The position numbers were made by a program, and so were the translations under genes. From the NCBI RefSeq assembly GCF_013114545.1, contig NZ_VTXI01000014.1, positions 1 through 64,000 on the forward strand: DNA of 64,000 nucleotides, read 5' to 3'. Positions 19,010 through 27,770 of this stretch are shown one piece after another (position 1 is the stretch's first letter; each line of letters begins with the position of its first letter). Origin of the DNA: Vibrio sp. RE86. GTDB lineage: Bacteria; Pseudomonadota; Gammaproteobacteria; Enterobacterales; Vibrionaceae. The notes beneath the pieces were generated by a model, which saw nothing but the letters and a program-made list of their open reading frames with translations, made no database searches and had not been told where the DNA came from.

Positions 19010-20070
19010 TCTTTGCTCTTCCCGAGTTTGCAATAATTAGGTTCAAAGCGCAGACGGACTTCTTTACCAGTTTCAATTGATTCGTAGATCGCGTTAATCA
19101 GCTCCAAGCTTCGACGACCAACCAAGCCATCAACTAGATGTTGCTTATTATTAATTATGCTATCTACAACATGTTCATAATAAGCATGATGGCCAAAGCC
19201 GTAAACATTAGGCGGATTAACCGAGAATTTTTCCATTACATCTTTATCGTCAATATCTTCCTCAAGAAAGTTCCAAACTTTCATCTGGTTAACTGCAAAT
19301 CCACCAATTTCCACCGAGCCTGTTTCACCGAGGATGGATAGAGAGCCTTCTAAGTCTTTAGGTCGAACAGCGGTCGTAGCTTCTATAATTCCTAACGCCC
19401 CACTTTTAAACTTCAAAGTTACAACAGCAGTATCTTCAGCTTCAATATCTACGAGCGCTGTTCTACTGAAGGCGAAGACACTTTCGACCTCACCCATCAT
19501 CCACTCTAACAAATCAACGTGATGGCTAGCTTGGTTGGTTAATACACCTCCATCCAACTCCCAAGTCCCTCTCCATGAATCTTGGTCATAGTACGCCTGT
19601 GGCCTGCACCATCTAACGCGAACAGTTCCCATGACCAGCTTACCAAATCGATTTTTTTCTAGAGCCTCCCTAGTTTTAACAACTGGGACATTAAAACGAT
19701 TCTGTTTTACGACGAACAATTTGGCGCCAAATGTATCGCAAGCTTCTATCATAGCATCAGCGTCATCAAGAGTTAGAGCCATAGGTTTTTCAACAACTAT
19801 ATGTTTGCCATACTGAGCCAATTCGATAACGTTCTTAGCGTGATAACCACTTTCAGTTAACACAACAACGACATCAATAGTACACTCACGCATCATTGTA
19901 TGCATATCCGTGTATGACGGCACATCAAACTGTGCGGATATTTTCTCCGCTTTTTCTTTAACAATATCACAAACAGCAACAAGCTGAGCGCCTTCAATTT
20001 GGTTGTTTCCTAATAACTCGGAATGCCTTTTAGCAATTCTTCCACAACCAACAAGTGCAAAATTCAACAT
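19006..20070 (-). CDS. WbpB/WlbA-like UDP-GlcNAcA 3-dehydrogenase (Gfo/Idh/MocA)
   Basis: This NAD-dependent oxidoreductase should oxidise C3 of UDP-GlcNAcA. The 354-residue protein has the Rossmann start FALVGCGRIAKRHSELL and the family motif VEKPMALTLDDADAM near residue 95. It also has a substrate-binding stretch, DGGVLTNQASHHVDLLEWM, whose H-x3-H/D pattern is typical of WbpB/WlbA. The ATG at 20070 has AAGGA six to seven bases upstream and is preferred to the in-frame start at 20106. It feeds the acetyltransferase and aminotransferase directly downstream. Confidence 0.88.
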   Translation of the reverse strand: MLNFALVGCGRIAKRHSELLGNNQIEGAQLVAVCDIVKEKAEKISAQFDVPSYTDMHTMMRECTIDVVVVLTESGYHAKNVIELAQYGKHIVVEKPMALTLDDADAMIEACDTFGAKLFVVKQNRFNVPVVKTREALEKNRFGKLVMGTVRVRWCRPQAYYDQDSWRGTWELDGGVLTNQASHHVDLLEWMMGEVESVFAFSRTALVDIEAEDTAVVTLKFKSGALGIIEATTAVRPKDLEGSLSILGETGSVEIGGFAVNQMKVWNFLEEDIDDKDVMEKFSVNPPNVYGFGHHAYYEHVVDSIINNKQHLVDGLVGRRSLELINAIYESIETGKEVRLRFEPNYCKLGKSKE

Positions 20071-20083
20071 AATTATTCCTTTT

Positions 20084-21211
20084 TTATTTTGGGTAAAGCC
20101 CTGCACTTCTCATTTTATTGACTAATAGTCTCAAAAACTGAACAAACGAGTATGAGTTCGGATACTCCCTAAACGATTTGACTTCATTACGCATTATATC
20201 TTCGAATTTATCTTCTGAAATCCCGAGCTTTTTGCAAACATATTCTTTATCTTGTTTTTGTAATGCCACAGGATATGGTACATTTTTGATCTCATCTAAA
20301 GCCTTACTACGCGAGATCTGGCCAGCATTGATCAAATCCGACAAATGCCCATAACGTTTATCTATGCCGAATTTTTTTGGTAAAACATAACCTTGATAGA
20401 ATCTAGTATAAATAGACTCATGGTGTTTACCTCCATAATAAACCCAACCCAATTCATTCTGAAGTAAGGCCATGACTTCATCTTTGTTGTAGTCTACATA
20501 GTTTAATATTGATACAGAGCGAATGCCTCTAATAAAGTTGACATAGAAAAGAAACCCAAAATTATAGTGTGGATAAGTCGATAATTTTACGGTTCCATAT
20601 TTCTTATGAATGGACTTTATAAACTTCCAATCTGAGTGACCATATGACCAGTCGGGCACAGAGATTGACTCAGTAGTAAAGTTCATTCCAGATATTATAT
20701 ACTTGATACCATGCTTTAATGCCTCTTGCCAAAGTAATGCATAAATAGCATGATCCGTAGGTATTTCACCATCAGGTGTAGATGCTTTCAGGAAAGCTAT
20801 CTGAAGATCCTTAAACTCTTCCCAATCAACAACGTAAGTTACCAGATCTATATCAAGCTTCTTCAAAACACGTTCAACGTTTTTAACCGCTAATTCCGAG
20901 TTCCAACCGTTGTCAAAGTGAACAGCTAGAGGCCTTAATCCTAGCTGCTTAGTTAGATACGCTACATAAGTACTATCCACACCGCCGCTGACTCCTACTA
21001 TGCAATCGTATTCCTTTCCTTTACCTGCCCTAGAAATTTTTCTCACAATTTCTTTAAGCTTCTCTTGAGCGTCTTCATCTTTGAATACACGACTATCAAG
21101 AAGTTGATCATATCTTAGGCAATGGTTGCAGATTCCTGAGTCGTCGAACTGAATTGAAGGATCGACGCTATTGTCCATGATGCATCGGCTACATCGTTGA
21201 AATAAAGTCAT
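20084..21211 (-). CDS. WbpG/PseA-like N-acetyl sugar amidotransferase
   Basis: This PP-loop ATPase should activate an acetamido or carboxyl group of a nucleotide sugar with ATP and let ammonia replace oxygen. The 375-residue protein shows the PP-loop SGGVDS (75-80) and two Cys pairs, C7-x2-C10 and C28-x2-C31, that probably bind zinc. In Pseudomonas aeruginosa O5 WbpG works with HisH- and HisF-like proteins to make an acetamidino sugar. The same trio is adjacent here. An upstream cysteine-rich N-terminus is usual for the family. Confidence 0.9.
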   Translation of the reverse strand: MTLFQRCSRCIMDNSVDPSIQFDDSGICNHCLRYDQLLDSRVFKDEDAQEKLKEIVRKISRAGKGKEYDCIVGVSGGVDSTYVAYLTKQLGLRPLAVHFDNGWNSELAVKNVERVLKKLDIDLVTYVVDWEEFKDLQIAFLKASTPDGEIPTDHAIYALLWQEALKHGIKYIISGMNFTTESISVPDWSYGHSDWKFIKSIHKKYGTVKLSTYPHYNFGFLFYVNFIRGIRSVSILNYVDYNKDEVMALLQNELGWVYYGGKHHESIYTRFYQGYVLPKKFGIDKRYGHLSDLINAGQISRSKALDEIKNVPYPVALQKQDKEYVCKKLGISEDKFEDIMRNEVKSFREYPNSYSFVQFLRLLVNKMRSAGLYPK

Positions 21212-21216
21212 TTTTG

Positions 21217-21978
21217 TTAGCCTCTAAACAAGCTTTTTAATTCTTGATATTCTGGATATGTAATTAGTACGGCCCTATGTTTGCCGTGGAAAGTAAACAA
21301 GCTACCAGCTGCTACAGCAGAAGCACCTGAATCTACAGCTTCCTTAAGGTGCCGCATACTACCAGCTCCACCAGATGCGATAACTGGGATAGTAACAGCG
21401 TCAGCAATTTGTTGAATGAGCTTATAATCATACCCATTGCCCGTACCTTCATTGTCGATCGAAGTTACCATTATCTCCCCAGCTCCAGCTTTTTCAATTT
21501 GAGTAGCGAATTCTATCGGTTCTAATCCCGTATTAATAGAATTACTATGACTAAATACTTTATACTTTCCGAACAAAGATTTCTTTACGTCAATCGACAC
21601 CACAATGCTTTGTGAGCCAGCAATCGATGAAGCTTCGGAAACTAACTGTAAATCATTACATGCTGCAGAATTCAAAATGATTTTTTCGACTCCCAATCGG
21701 AAAATTTTCTCTATCTGCTCTATCGTGTTAATACCGCCACCGTATGCAAATGGCATGAACGCTTGGGACGCAATGTCTGCAATTAGCTCATAATTAGGTT
21801 CTCGCCGATCCACTGTTGCGTTAATATCCAAAATAATGAGTTCATCAGCTTCTTTATCGTTAAAAATCTTAACCGCATTTACAGGGTCGCCAACATATTT
21901 ATGATTTTTAAATTTTACTCCCTTAACAAGACCAGTATTCCGCATTAAAAGGGTTGGGATAACTCTCGTGGCTAACAT
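21217..21978 (-). CDS. HisF-like cyclase subunit for sugar amidation
   Basis: This is a HisF-type (beta/alpha)8 barrel of 253 residues. It keeps ARVIPTLL-type strand 1, ILDINAT and PFAYGGGI, with VSIDVK and PVIASGGAG later, but sits outside any histidine operon. In O-antigen clusters these paralogues channel ammonia from HisH to WbpG rather than make imidazole glycerol phosphate. It overlaps the HisH-like gene by seven bases and precedes the WbpG-like gene by five. The second phosphate-site region (SGGAGS) is retained. Confidence 0.88.
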   Translation of the reverse strand: MLATRVIPTLLMRNTGLVKGVKFKNHKYVGDPVNAVKIFNDKEADELIILDINATVDRREPNYELIADIASQAFMPFAYGGGINTIEQIEKIFRLGVEKIILNSAACNDLQLVSEASSIAGSQSIVVSIDVKKSLFGKYKVFSHSNSINTGLEPIEFATQIEKAGAGEIMVTSIDNEGTGNGYDYKLIQQIADAVTIPVIASGGAGSMRHLKEAVDSGASAVAAGSLFTFHGKHRAVLITYPEYQELKSLFRG

Positions 21979-22589
21979 AGTAAATCCAAGAAGTTTCTAA
22001 AAAAATGAATACCAAATTTGTGACTTTTCTCAGGATGAAACTGCACGCCTGTTATATTGCCTGACTGAACCGAACAGGTAAACTGATGACCGTAGCAAGA
22101 GGTAGCTGCAATATCCCTCTCATCGTCACATTCGACATAATATGAATGTACGAAATAGAAACGACTTTCATCAACAAACCCATTGTACAAAGAGCAATCG
22201 TGTTTAGCTGTTACCACGTTCCACCCCATATGAGGAACCTTTAGTCTCGAGTCTTCATCAAAATTGAATCGCGTTACCTTACCTTTAACTAAGCCTAATC
22301 CAGGTATACTGCCTTCTTCGCTAGATTCAAATAACAACTGCATACCCAGGCAAATGCCTAAAAAAGGAAGTTTATCTTTTAATACTAATTTTTTTATCAA
22401 AGGAGTCAAACCCGATTCATTTAGCTTCTGCATTCCGTTGTCAAAGGAGCCAACACCAGGCAAGATGATTGCTTTAGCCCTTGTAATCACTTCATGATCC
22501 GAAGTTATCGTCGCATCACCGCCTACTTTACGAATCATGTTCAGTATTGAGCTTGGATTCCCCATTCCATAATCTAATATAACTATCAT
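21972..22589 (-). CDS. HisH-like glutamine amidotransferase for sugar amidation
   Basis: This class I glutamine amidotransferase of 205 residues hydrolyses glutamine to supply ammonia. The nucleophile is C80 in LGICLGMQLL. The His and Glu of the triad are in GVQFHPEKS near residue 185. The N-terminal LDYGMGN and oxyanion region LPGVGSFDNGM fit HisH. It is the first gene of the HisH-HisF-WbpG trio and overlaps the HisF-like gene. Being in a sugar cluster, it most likely serves sugar amidation and not histidine synthesis. Confidence 0.9.
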   Translation of the reverse strand: MIVILDYGMGNPSSILNMIRKVGGDATITSDHEVITRAKAIILPGVGSFDNGMQKLNESGLTPLIKKLVLKDKLPFLGICLGMQLLFESSEEGSIPGLGLVKGKVTRFNFDEDSRLKVPHMGWNVVTAKHDCSLYNGFVDESRFYFVHSYYVECDDERDIAATSCYGHQFTCSVQSGNITGVQFHPEKSHKFGIHFFRNFLDLLC

Positions 22590-22659
22590 AACGTTCTCCC
22601 AATCGGAAAATACAACTAGCGCTCCGTGTCACTTCGAAACAAGGGTAGACTAGATGATT

Positions 22660-23796
22660 TTACGTTTTTCTTAAAGCAACACTATTATAAATATCGAGGT
22701 ATTTTTGAGATATATTTTCCCATTGAAACCTTTGAGCTTGCTTGGTGCAACTAGAATATCTATCAGAAAGGTCAGAATTTATCTGACGTATCTTTTGGGC
22801 TAAATCGTTAGCGTCATATGGGTTCACAGATTCGCTCACGTTTGTGTGATCGAAGTAACCATCAACACCTTGACCTTGTGAAAAAACTATCGGTAGTCCT
22901 TGTGACAATGCTTCCAAGTAGGATACGCCAAACGTCTCTCTGTATGACGGCATCAAGAAAATATTATTTTTTCGATAAATTGCCAACAGTTCATTTTTGC
23001 TATCTATCCTTCCCAAGTACTTAACAAAAGGAGGTCGATTGCTTCTAACGTATTCAAGGAATTCTTTTTCACCATCTCCACCGCTTCCTACAACTGTAAA
23101 TTCAACAGGTTGAGATTTATAAAGTAACTCTAGTGCTCTAATTGAACGAATTACGTTCTTATTTTTTGATAAATCGCCAACATATAACGTCTTTATGATA
23201 CCATTATTAACCAGTTTATCTTCGCATAAATTATTCAGCCAAAATTCATCTAATCCATTAGGAATAATGGATATTTTTTTAGATAATTCTTCACGCATAT
23301 TTGGGGGGGCATAGTTCATCAGCACTTTTTTATAAGAAGGTGTAATCAAAATTACTCTTGACGCATTCTTTAGTATTCGTAGGCATGTAGATTTAAGGTC
23401 TGGCCGATATTTCATAAATACATTAACATCAGTATTTCTTACCGCAACGATGTAAGGAATGTCATAATTTTCTTTCAAACGCAGTGCGGCTGCTCCATCA
23501 CTATAAAGGAAGTGAGCATGAGTTAAAGACACATTGTTTACACCTAGGCCTTCGACTAAATTTTTATAGACTAAATTAATCTTACTTCTAAAGAAAACAC
23601 GGTGATGTTTCTTCAATATATTAGAAAAAAAGAAATCAGTATTACAGAGTTCTGAATTGATATTTCTTCCAACCTCTTCCTCAGTTCGAACCGGGACATA
23701 AACTTGTTGAGAAAGACCCAACGTATCCAGACTAGTAACTAGTCTGTTGTATATTTTTTGTTTAGAGTAATCGCTACATATATGAAGTATTTTCAT
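22660..23796 (-). CDS. Glycosyltransferase, GT4 family
   Basis: This 378-residue GT-B enzyme starts KILHICSDYSKQK. It has HAHFLYSDGAAALRL in the acceptor domain, IPNGLDEFW at the domain hinge, then TLYVGDLSKNKN and the donor motif MPSYRETFGVSYLEALSQG with its conserved E-x7-E. It is a cytoplasmic transferase that should extend the undecaprenyl-linked O-unit. Sugar and linkage cannot be assigned. It follows wzy by eight bases. Confidence 0.87.
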   Translation of the reverse strand: MKILHICSDYSKQKIYNRLVTSLDTLGLSQQVYVPVRTEEEVGRNINSELCNTDFFFSNILKKHHRVFFRSKINLVYKNLVEGLGVNNVSLTHAHFLYSDGAAALRLKENYDIPYIVAVRNTDVNVFMKYRPDLKSTCLRILKNASRVILITPSYKKVLMNYAPPNMREELSKKISIIPNGLDEFWLNNLCEDKLVNNGIIKTLYVGDLSKNKNVIRSIRALELLYKSQPVEFTVVGSGGDGEKEFLEYVRSNRPPFVKYLGRIDSKNELLAIYRKNNIFLMPSYRETFGVSYLEALSQGLPIVFSQGQGVDGYFDHTNVSESVNPYDANDLAQKIRQINSDLSDRYSSCTKQAQRFQWENISQKYLDIYNSVALRKT

Positions 23797-23804
23797 TAAA
23801 AAAC

Positions 23805-25094
23805 CTAATAACCAGTTCTAAAACTAGAGAAACACAAGCAATCTTTTTTCGACTTAGTAAAACCAAGCATCATTCCAAATATAAGGAAAGGGTACGCTCC
23901 AACAACGATTTCAGCAAAGAAAAAGTACCCTAACGAGAAAATTGAATACATAGTAAACATAGAAAACATTAAGTAAAAGACGATGCGCTCTTTCGTTTCT
24001 CTAGTCAACTTATAGAGTTTAGTTAACAGTAATGCTAAAAAACCGTAGATACAAAGAACTCCAATAACGCCATAGTTAGCATATAAATTAACTGGCTCTA
24101 CTTCTACACCATGTGTAACACCATTAGCACGTTGAGCACTATTCGAGACTCCAATTAAAATATCATAAGGTTCATTCAATAAGGATACAGCCATATTTAT
24201 TTGCTCCATTCGCTGACCGCCAGACTGCTCTATCAGGACATCAAACCTATAAATAATAAATGAAATTTGATCCGAAAAAAGGAATGTTCCGAAAAAGACA
24301 ACAATACTAAGAAGGATGAAAGAGAAAAAACCTGACTTTAATATCCACTTTGGATTTTGCGCTAATACAAAAAAAGATAACACTACTAAGGATATAATAT
24401 AAGCTGCCAATGCTGCTCTTGAACCAGAGAAAAAAACATTCAAAAAGCTAAGAATAAATAGAAGTGATGCTATGAAAAAATAACTTTTCAATTGAACATT
24501 ACTAGTAAATAAAAGGAACAGTCCAGCTAAAAGTAGAAAACCGCTAAACCCTCCCCATGATATCGAATGACCACTTACGCCATATATTCTTCTATTTACA
24601 TCTGCCATAGCTATTTCAAATTGAGTATCAGATCTTGGATACAAAGCAGTCAAATAATCCCCTAGGTTGTTGGGAAATACTTGCAACAATCCAACTATAA
24701 GTAAGCCAAACACTATAATAAGCATGGACTTACTTATGCTTGTTCTCTTCTTCTCATTTAAGCTGTAAAAACAATTAAAACCAACACTAAAAAAAACCAA
24801 TCTTTTTATGTACTGCCAAAGCTCTGTAGGAAGGATATATTCTCCCAAGTGAGCTTTAGATTGCATCACACCCAATGGAATAAACATAACGATAAAAATT
24901 AACAAAGGGTAGACTAAAGAAAAAATTATACTAACCTCTCTCTCATTTATAGTAAAAGGTAATATAAACAAAAATAGAAGGACAGCGATATCTTCAACTC
25001 TTACTCTAACACCCACTTCAAAAAATGGTATATAAACTGATAAAGCCAGTATAATAAAAAATATATAATTTAAGCCTGACTTCTTAACTTTCAT
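23805..25094 (-). CDS. wzy: O-antigen polymerase Wzy (probable)
   Basis: This very hydrophobic protein of 429 residues has about ten to twelve membrane helices and one larger periplasmic loop (about 150-190 and again near 300-335). Wzy proteins share little sequence. The call rests on topology, on its place next to the flippase gene, and on the cluster having no other candidate. It should join O-units on the periplasmic side under control of Wzz. It overlaps the wzx stop by 11 bases. The only other polytopic enzyme of this type in the window, at 38.3 kb, is better read as the ligase. Confidence 0.75.
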   Translation of the reverse strand: MKVKKSGLNYIFFIILALSVYIPFFEVGVRVRVEDIAVLLFLFILPFTINEREVSIIFSLVYPLLIFIVMFIPLGVMQSKAHLGEYILPTELWQYIKRLVFFSVGFNCFYSLNEKKRTSISKSMLIIVFGLLIVGLLQVFPNNLGDYLTALYPRSDTQFEIAMADVNRRIYGVSGHSISWGGFSGFLLLAGLFLLFTSNVQLKSYFFIASLLFILSFLNVFFSGSRAALAAYIISLVVLSFFVLAQNPKWILKSGFFSFILLSIVVFFGTFLFSDQISFIIYRFDVLIEQSGGQRMEQINMAVSLLNEPYDILIGVSNSAQRANGVTHGVEVEPVNLYANYGVIGVLCIYGFLALLLTKLYKLTRETKERIVFYLMFSMFTMYSIFSLGYFFFAEIVVGAYPFLIFGMMLGFTKSKKDCLCFSSFRTGY

Positions 25095-26499
25095 ATTTAA
25101 AGCTCTTTATATTGGAGTATAATTTATTTATAATTCTTTTAAAAAACAAAAGCGAGCCGCATAAGGTAAAAAACCAAAAAAGTACAACTTCAAAAAAGAA
25201 ATATTGAGCGATTAATACGTGCAATATACAGCCAAATAGCAATATCACAATAAATAAATAAACATGTAATCTAGGTACTTTTTTCCACAAATAATTTGAG
25301 CATTCTGTTTTAATTAAAAAAAACACTGCAAAAGATATAGCAGACGCAATAGCTGCGCCTTTTGCTCCATATAAAGGTATCAAAGCATAATTGATCGCTA
25401 TATTTACCAATAATGCTATTACTGTCGACATTAAAGAGAACACTGATTTTCTTCGAATACCAACCCCAACACCGGTAACTTCAGAAAGAGTATAAAAGAA
25501 AGGAGCGGCCAAACATGGAATAACTATGTATTGAACTTCAACATAATCAGGAGGCAATATATACGAAATCAACCAAGAAAACATACCTAGTACACAAAAT
25601 AATATCACCACTAACATAAGCAATCCATCACTAACGTTAGTAATTTTATTTACATCTACACCATCAGCAATCCATTTATAAACTATAGGAACCCAGACAG
25701 TTGTAAAAACATTTTGAAGGATTAAAGCAACAGCAGCAAAGTTTATAGCTACTGAATATATACCCAACTCTTCATATGACGACAATTCACGTAAAAAGAA
25801 ACGGTCAATTGCAGTTAATCCCCAATAAGCAATACCGCTAAATATAAGAGGAATTCCATAATTCAACATTCCTTTCAACTTTTCTTTATCAATATGGCAA
25901 AATGAAGCTTTTAACAAATCATAACGAATGTTCCAAACGAGAATAAGAAAAACGATAAGCGAAGAAAAAACATTAGCAAATAACAAGTATTCGAAGCTAG
26001 CTTCTACAGAAAAACAAACATAAGAAATAATCAGCAATAACAAAAACACTTTGGGTAATAACTGACTCAAAGAGTATGCCAATGCGCGTTCTTGCATACG
26101 TAAAACCAAACCCAGAAATCTTGACAAGAACACTAGTATAATTGATAAGTTTAACAAAAATGAGATAATGGCGGATTTCTTATGAAATAAGATTTCGGAC
26201 AGACTTGTCGAAGAAACCTCAAACATTAAAAGAGTTATACATAGTAATAATAGTGTAGGAGCTAGTACTGCTCTGAGCAAAGCATGCTTATCCTGAACTT
26301 CGTTATATTCTCTAACATAGGCTTGATCCAAGCCTAAGCTAAAAAGTAGAACACAAAAGCTCGTTGCGGTTGTAAGCATGGCTAAGCGCCCTATATCTTC
26401 GGTACTGTAGTACCAAGATAACGTAGGGATTATCAACACACTTAATCCAGCAGCTCCAATAGGGCCGATAGCAAATTGTAAAATTTTTTTTATTTTCAA
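25084..26499 (-). CDS. wzx: O-antigen flippase Wzx (probable)
   Basis: This polytopic protein of about 471-482 residues has roughly 12-14 membrane helices. It opens with FAIGPIGAAGLSVLIIPTLSWYY, like the polysaccharide transport family that flips undecaprenyl-linked O-units to the periplasmic face. Later LNYGIPLIFSGIAYWGL and the AIDRFFLREL motif fit that family. There is no ATG near the front. A TTG at 26532 opens the frame, but the TTG at 26499 has GAG six bases upstream and starts the basic KIKK segment, so it is preferred. AT content is high here, typical of transferred O-antigen genes. Confidence 0.82.
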   Translation of the reverse strand: MKIKKILQFAIGPIGAAGLSVLIIPTLSWYYSTEDIGRLAMLTTATSFCVLLFSLGLDQAYVREYNEVQDKHALLRAVLAPTLLLLCITLLMFEVSSTSLSEILFHKKSAIISFLLNLSIILVFLSRFLGLVLRMQERALAYSLSQLLPKVFLLLLIISYVCFSVEASFEYLLFANVFSSLIVFLILVWNIRYDLLKASFCHIDKEKLKGMLNYGIPLIFSGIAYWGLTAIDRFFLRELSSYEELGIYSVAINFAAVALILQNVFTTVWVPIVYKWIADGVDVNKITNVSDGLLMLVVILFCVLGMFSWLISYILPPDYVEVQYIVIPCLAAPFFYTLSEVTGVGVGIRRKSVFSLMSTVIALLVNIAINYALIPLYGAKGAAIASAISFAVFFLIKTECSNYLWKKVPRLHVYLFIVILLFGCILHVLIAQYFFFEVVLFWFFTLCGSLLFFKRIINKLYSNIKSFKYES

Positions 26500-26613
26500 T
26501 GCATACTCATTAATAAAACATCGATAACACAAATATCTTAAAACATCTTGGAAATTGGGTAGAATACTTTACCGTGACTAACGAAATTAAATAGAACGTA
26601 TTCTTAACCATTG

Positions 26614-27756
26614 TTAAGTGGAACTGATTACTTTAATAATCTCTTTACCTTTTTCATCTATAACTCTCCTAGACCAGTTTTCTTCAATAACGAATCTATT
26701 TATTTCCTTTTCCTCGTCTGTCAAACCTAGATCCAGAAGAGAGGGATTACGAATGAGTTCACTAACTCCGAAAATTACTGCTCCAACTCTCTTAAAAAAA
26801 AGATAAGAGGGGCAATCTTCTCGTATGAATACTTTTGCACCTAGATAAAGCATCAAAATAATATTACCGTGTGCTTGTTGCCTAACGTGATTCATGATAA
26901 CAAATCCACATGAGCTAATAATATTATTGTATTCGTCTAAAGGTAAGTAATCATTTATTGGTTTAAAATTACCATTCAATACATTTGAACCATGGTTTAT
27001 TACTTCTTTCTTAACGCCTCTTTCTCCATAACTTAATGGGACAACAACTTTTCGGTCTTCTAGTTTAACCTTTTTAATAAAATCGATAATATCGAAATGA
27101 TTATTTGAGTACGTAGCGCTATTACCTAGCAAAATCCAATCACTCAATTTATCAAATTCACCACCATGTAACCATTTTTCTATTCCACCATAATTCCAAT
27201 TTACATAGGGAGGAAGCTGGACATCTGAATTATTATCAATTAGCTCATAATCTTCATAAATAACAGGAGAGAAGTAAGATATTTTTGAAATAGCTTTTCT
27301 TTTTCCAATATTAAGAATTGATACTTTCAGAGCAGATAGCTTATTTTTAAAGTATATAACTATATCTCTGGAAAACTCTTGAGAATGTAAGCTTTTAGTT
27401 CTTGGTAATAAGCCATCAAATTTTTTCACGAGGTCATAATAATCCCAGCCCCAGCCTATCCATAGAAATTTGACATCATTGTTAGAAAGAATTATATGTC
27501 TAATCCAGTAAGGGCTTAGAGAGTGTAATACTACTAAGTCATAATCCAAAAAGCGTTGAGAGAAGTAAGGGTTTAACAAGTCAAAAAAACCAATGCTTGT
27601 GATTATATCTTTGTATTCATTTGTAGTAGGCTCGCCTAGCATATAAACATGGTTTTCAGCTAGTTTTGTAAAGGTTTCTAGAGCATAGTATAGATTATTG
27701 TTGTTAGAAGATAAGTGTAAAATTCGCAAACCACGTACTCCGATAGCACTTAGCAT
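26614..27756 (-). CDS. WecF-like 4-acylamino-sugar transferase
   Basis: This 380-residue protein resembles WecF (GT56), which moves Fuc4NAc from a dTDP sugar to a lipid intermediate. Shared features are WIGWGWDYYDL, the LLGNSATYSNNHFD motif, VVPLSYGE and the RQQAHGNI-MLYLGAKVFI donor region. As the cluster makes a dTDP-4-amino sugar, it probably transfers that residue. The ATG at 27756 directly abuts the upstream stop inside a 7-base tandem repeat and has no ribosome site. A TTG at 27729 with GGAG eight bases before it is a good alternative. Confidence 0.78.
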   Translation of the reverse strand: MLSAIGVRGLRILHLSSNNNNLYYALETFTKLAENHVYMLGEPTTNEYKDIITSIGFFDLLNPYFSQRFLDYDLVVLHSLSPYWIRHIILSNNDVKFLWIGWGWDYYDLVKKFDGLLPRTKSLHSQEFSRDIVIYFKNKLSALKVSILNIGKRKAISKISYFSPVIYEDYELIDNNSDVQLPPYVNWNYGGIEKWLHGGEFDKLSDWILLGNSATYSNNHFDIIDFIKKVKLEDRKVVVPLSYGERGVKKEVINHGSNVLNGNFKPINDYLPLDEYNNIISSCGFVIMNHVRQQAHGNIILMLYLGAKVFIREDCPSYLFFKRVGAVIFGVSELIRNPSLLDLGLTDEEKEINRFVIEENWSRRVIDEKGKEIIKVISST

Positions 27757-27770
27757 TTAGCATTTAGCAT
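27750..27770. repeat. Three tandem copies of TTAGCAT at a gene junction
   Basis: Three perfect 7-base units span the stop codon of the beta-propeller gene and the ATG of the WecF-like gene; on the minus strand each unit is ATGCTAA. A change in copy number would alter the junction and the frame of the downstream ATG. Confidence 0.85.

Noticed and set aside
21217..22589. Histidine biosynthesis genes hisH and hisF
   Set aside because: No other his genes are near, and they are coupled to a WbpG-like amidotransferase in a sugar operon.
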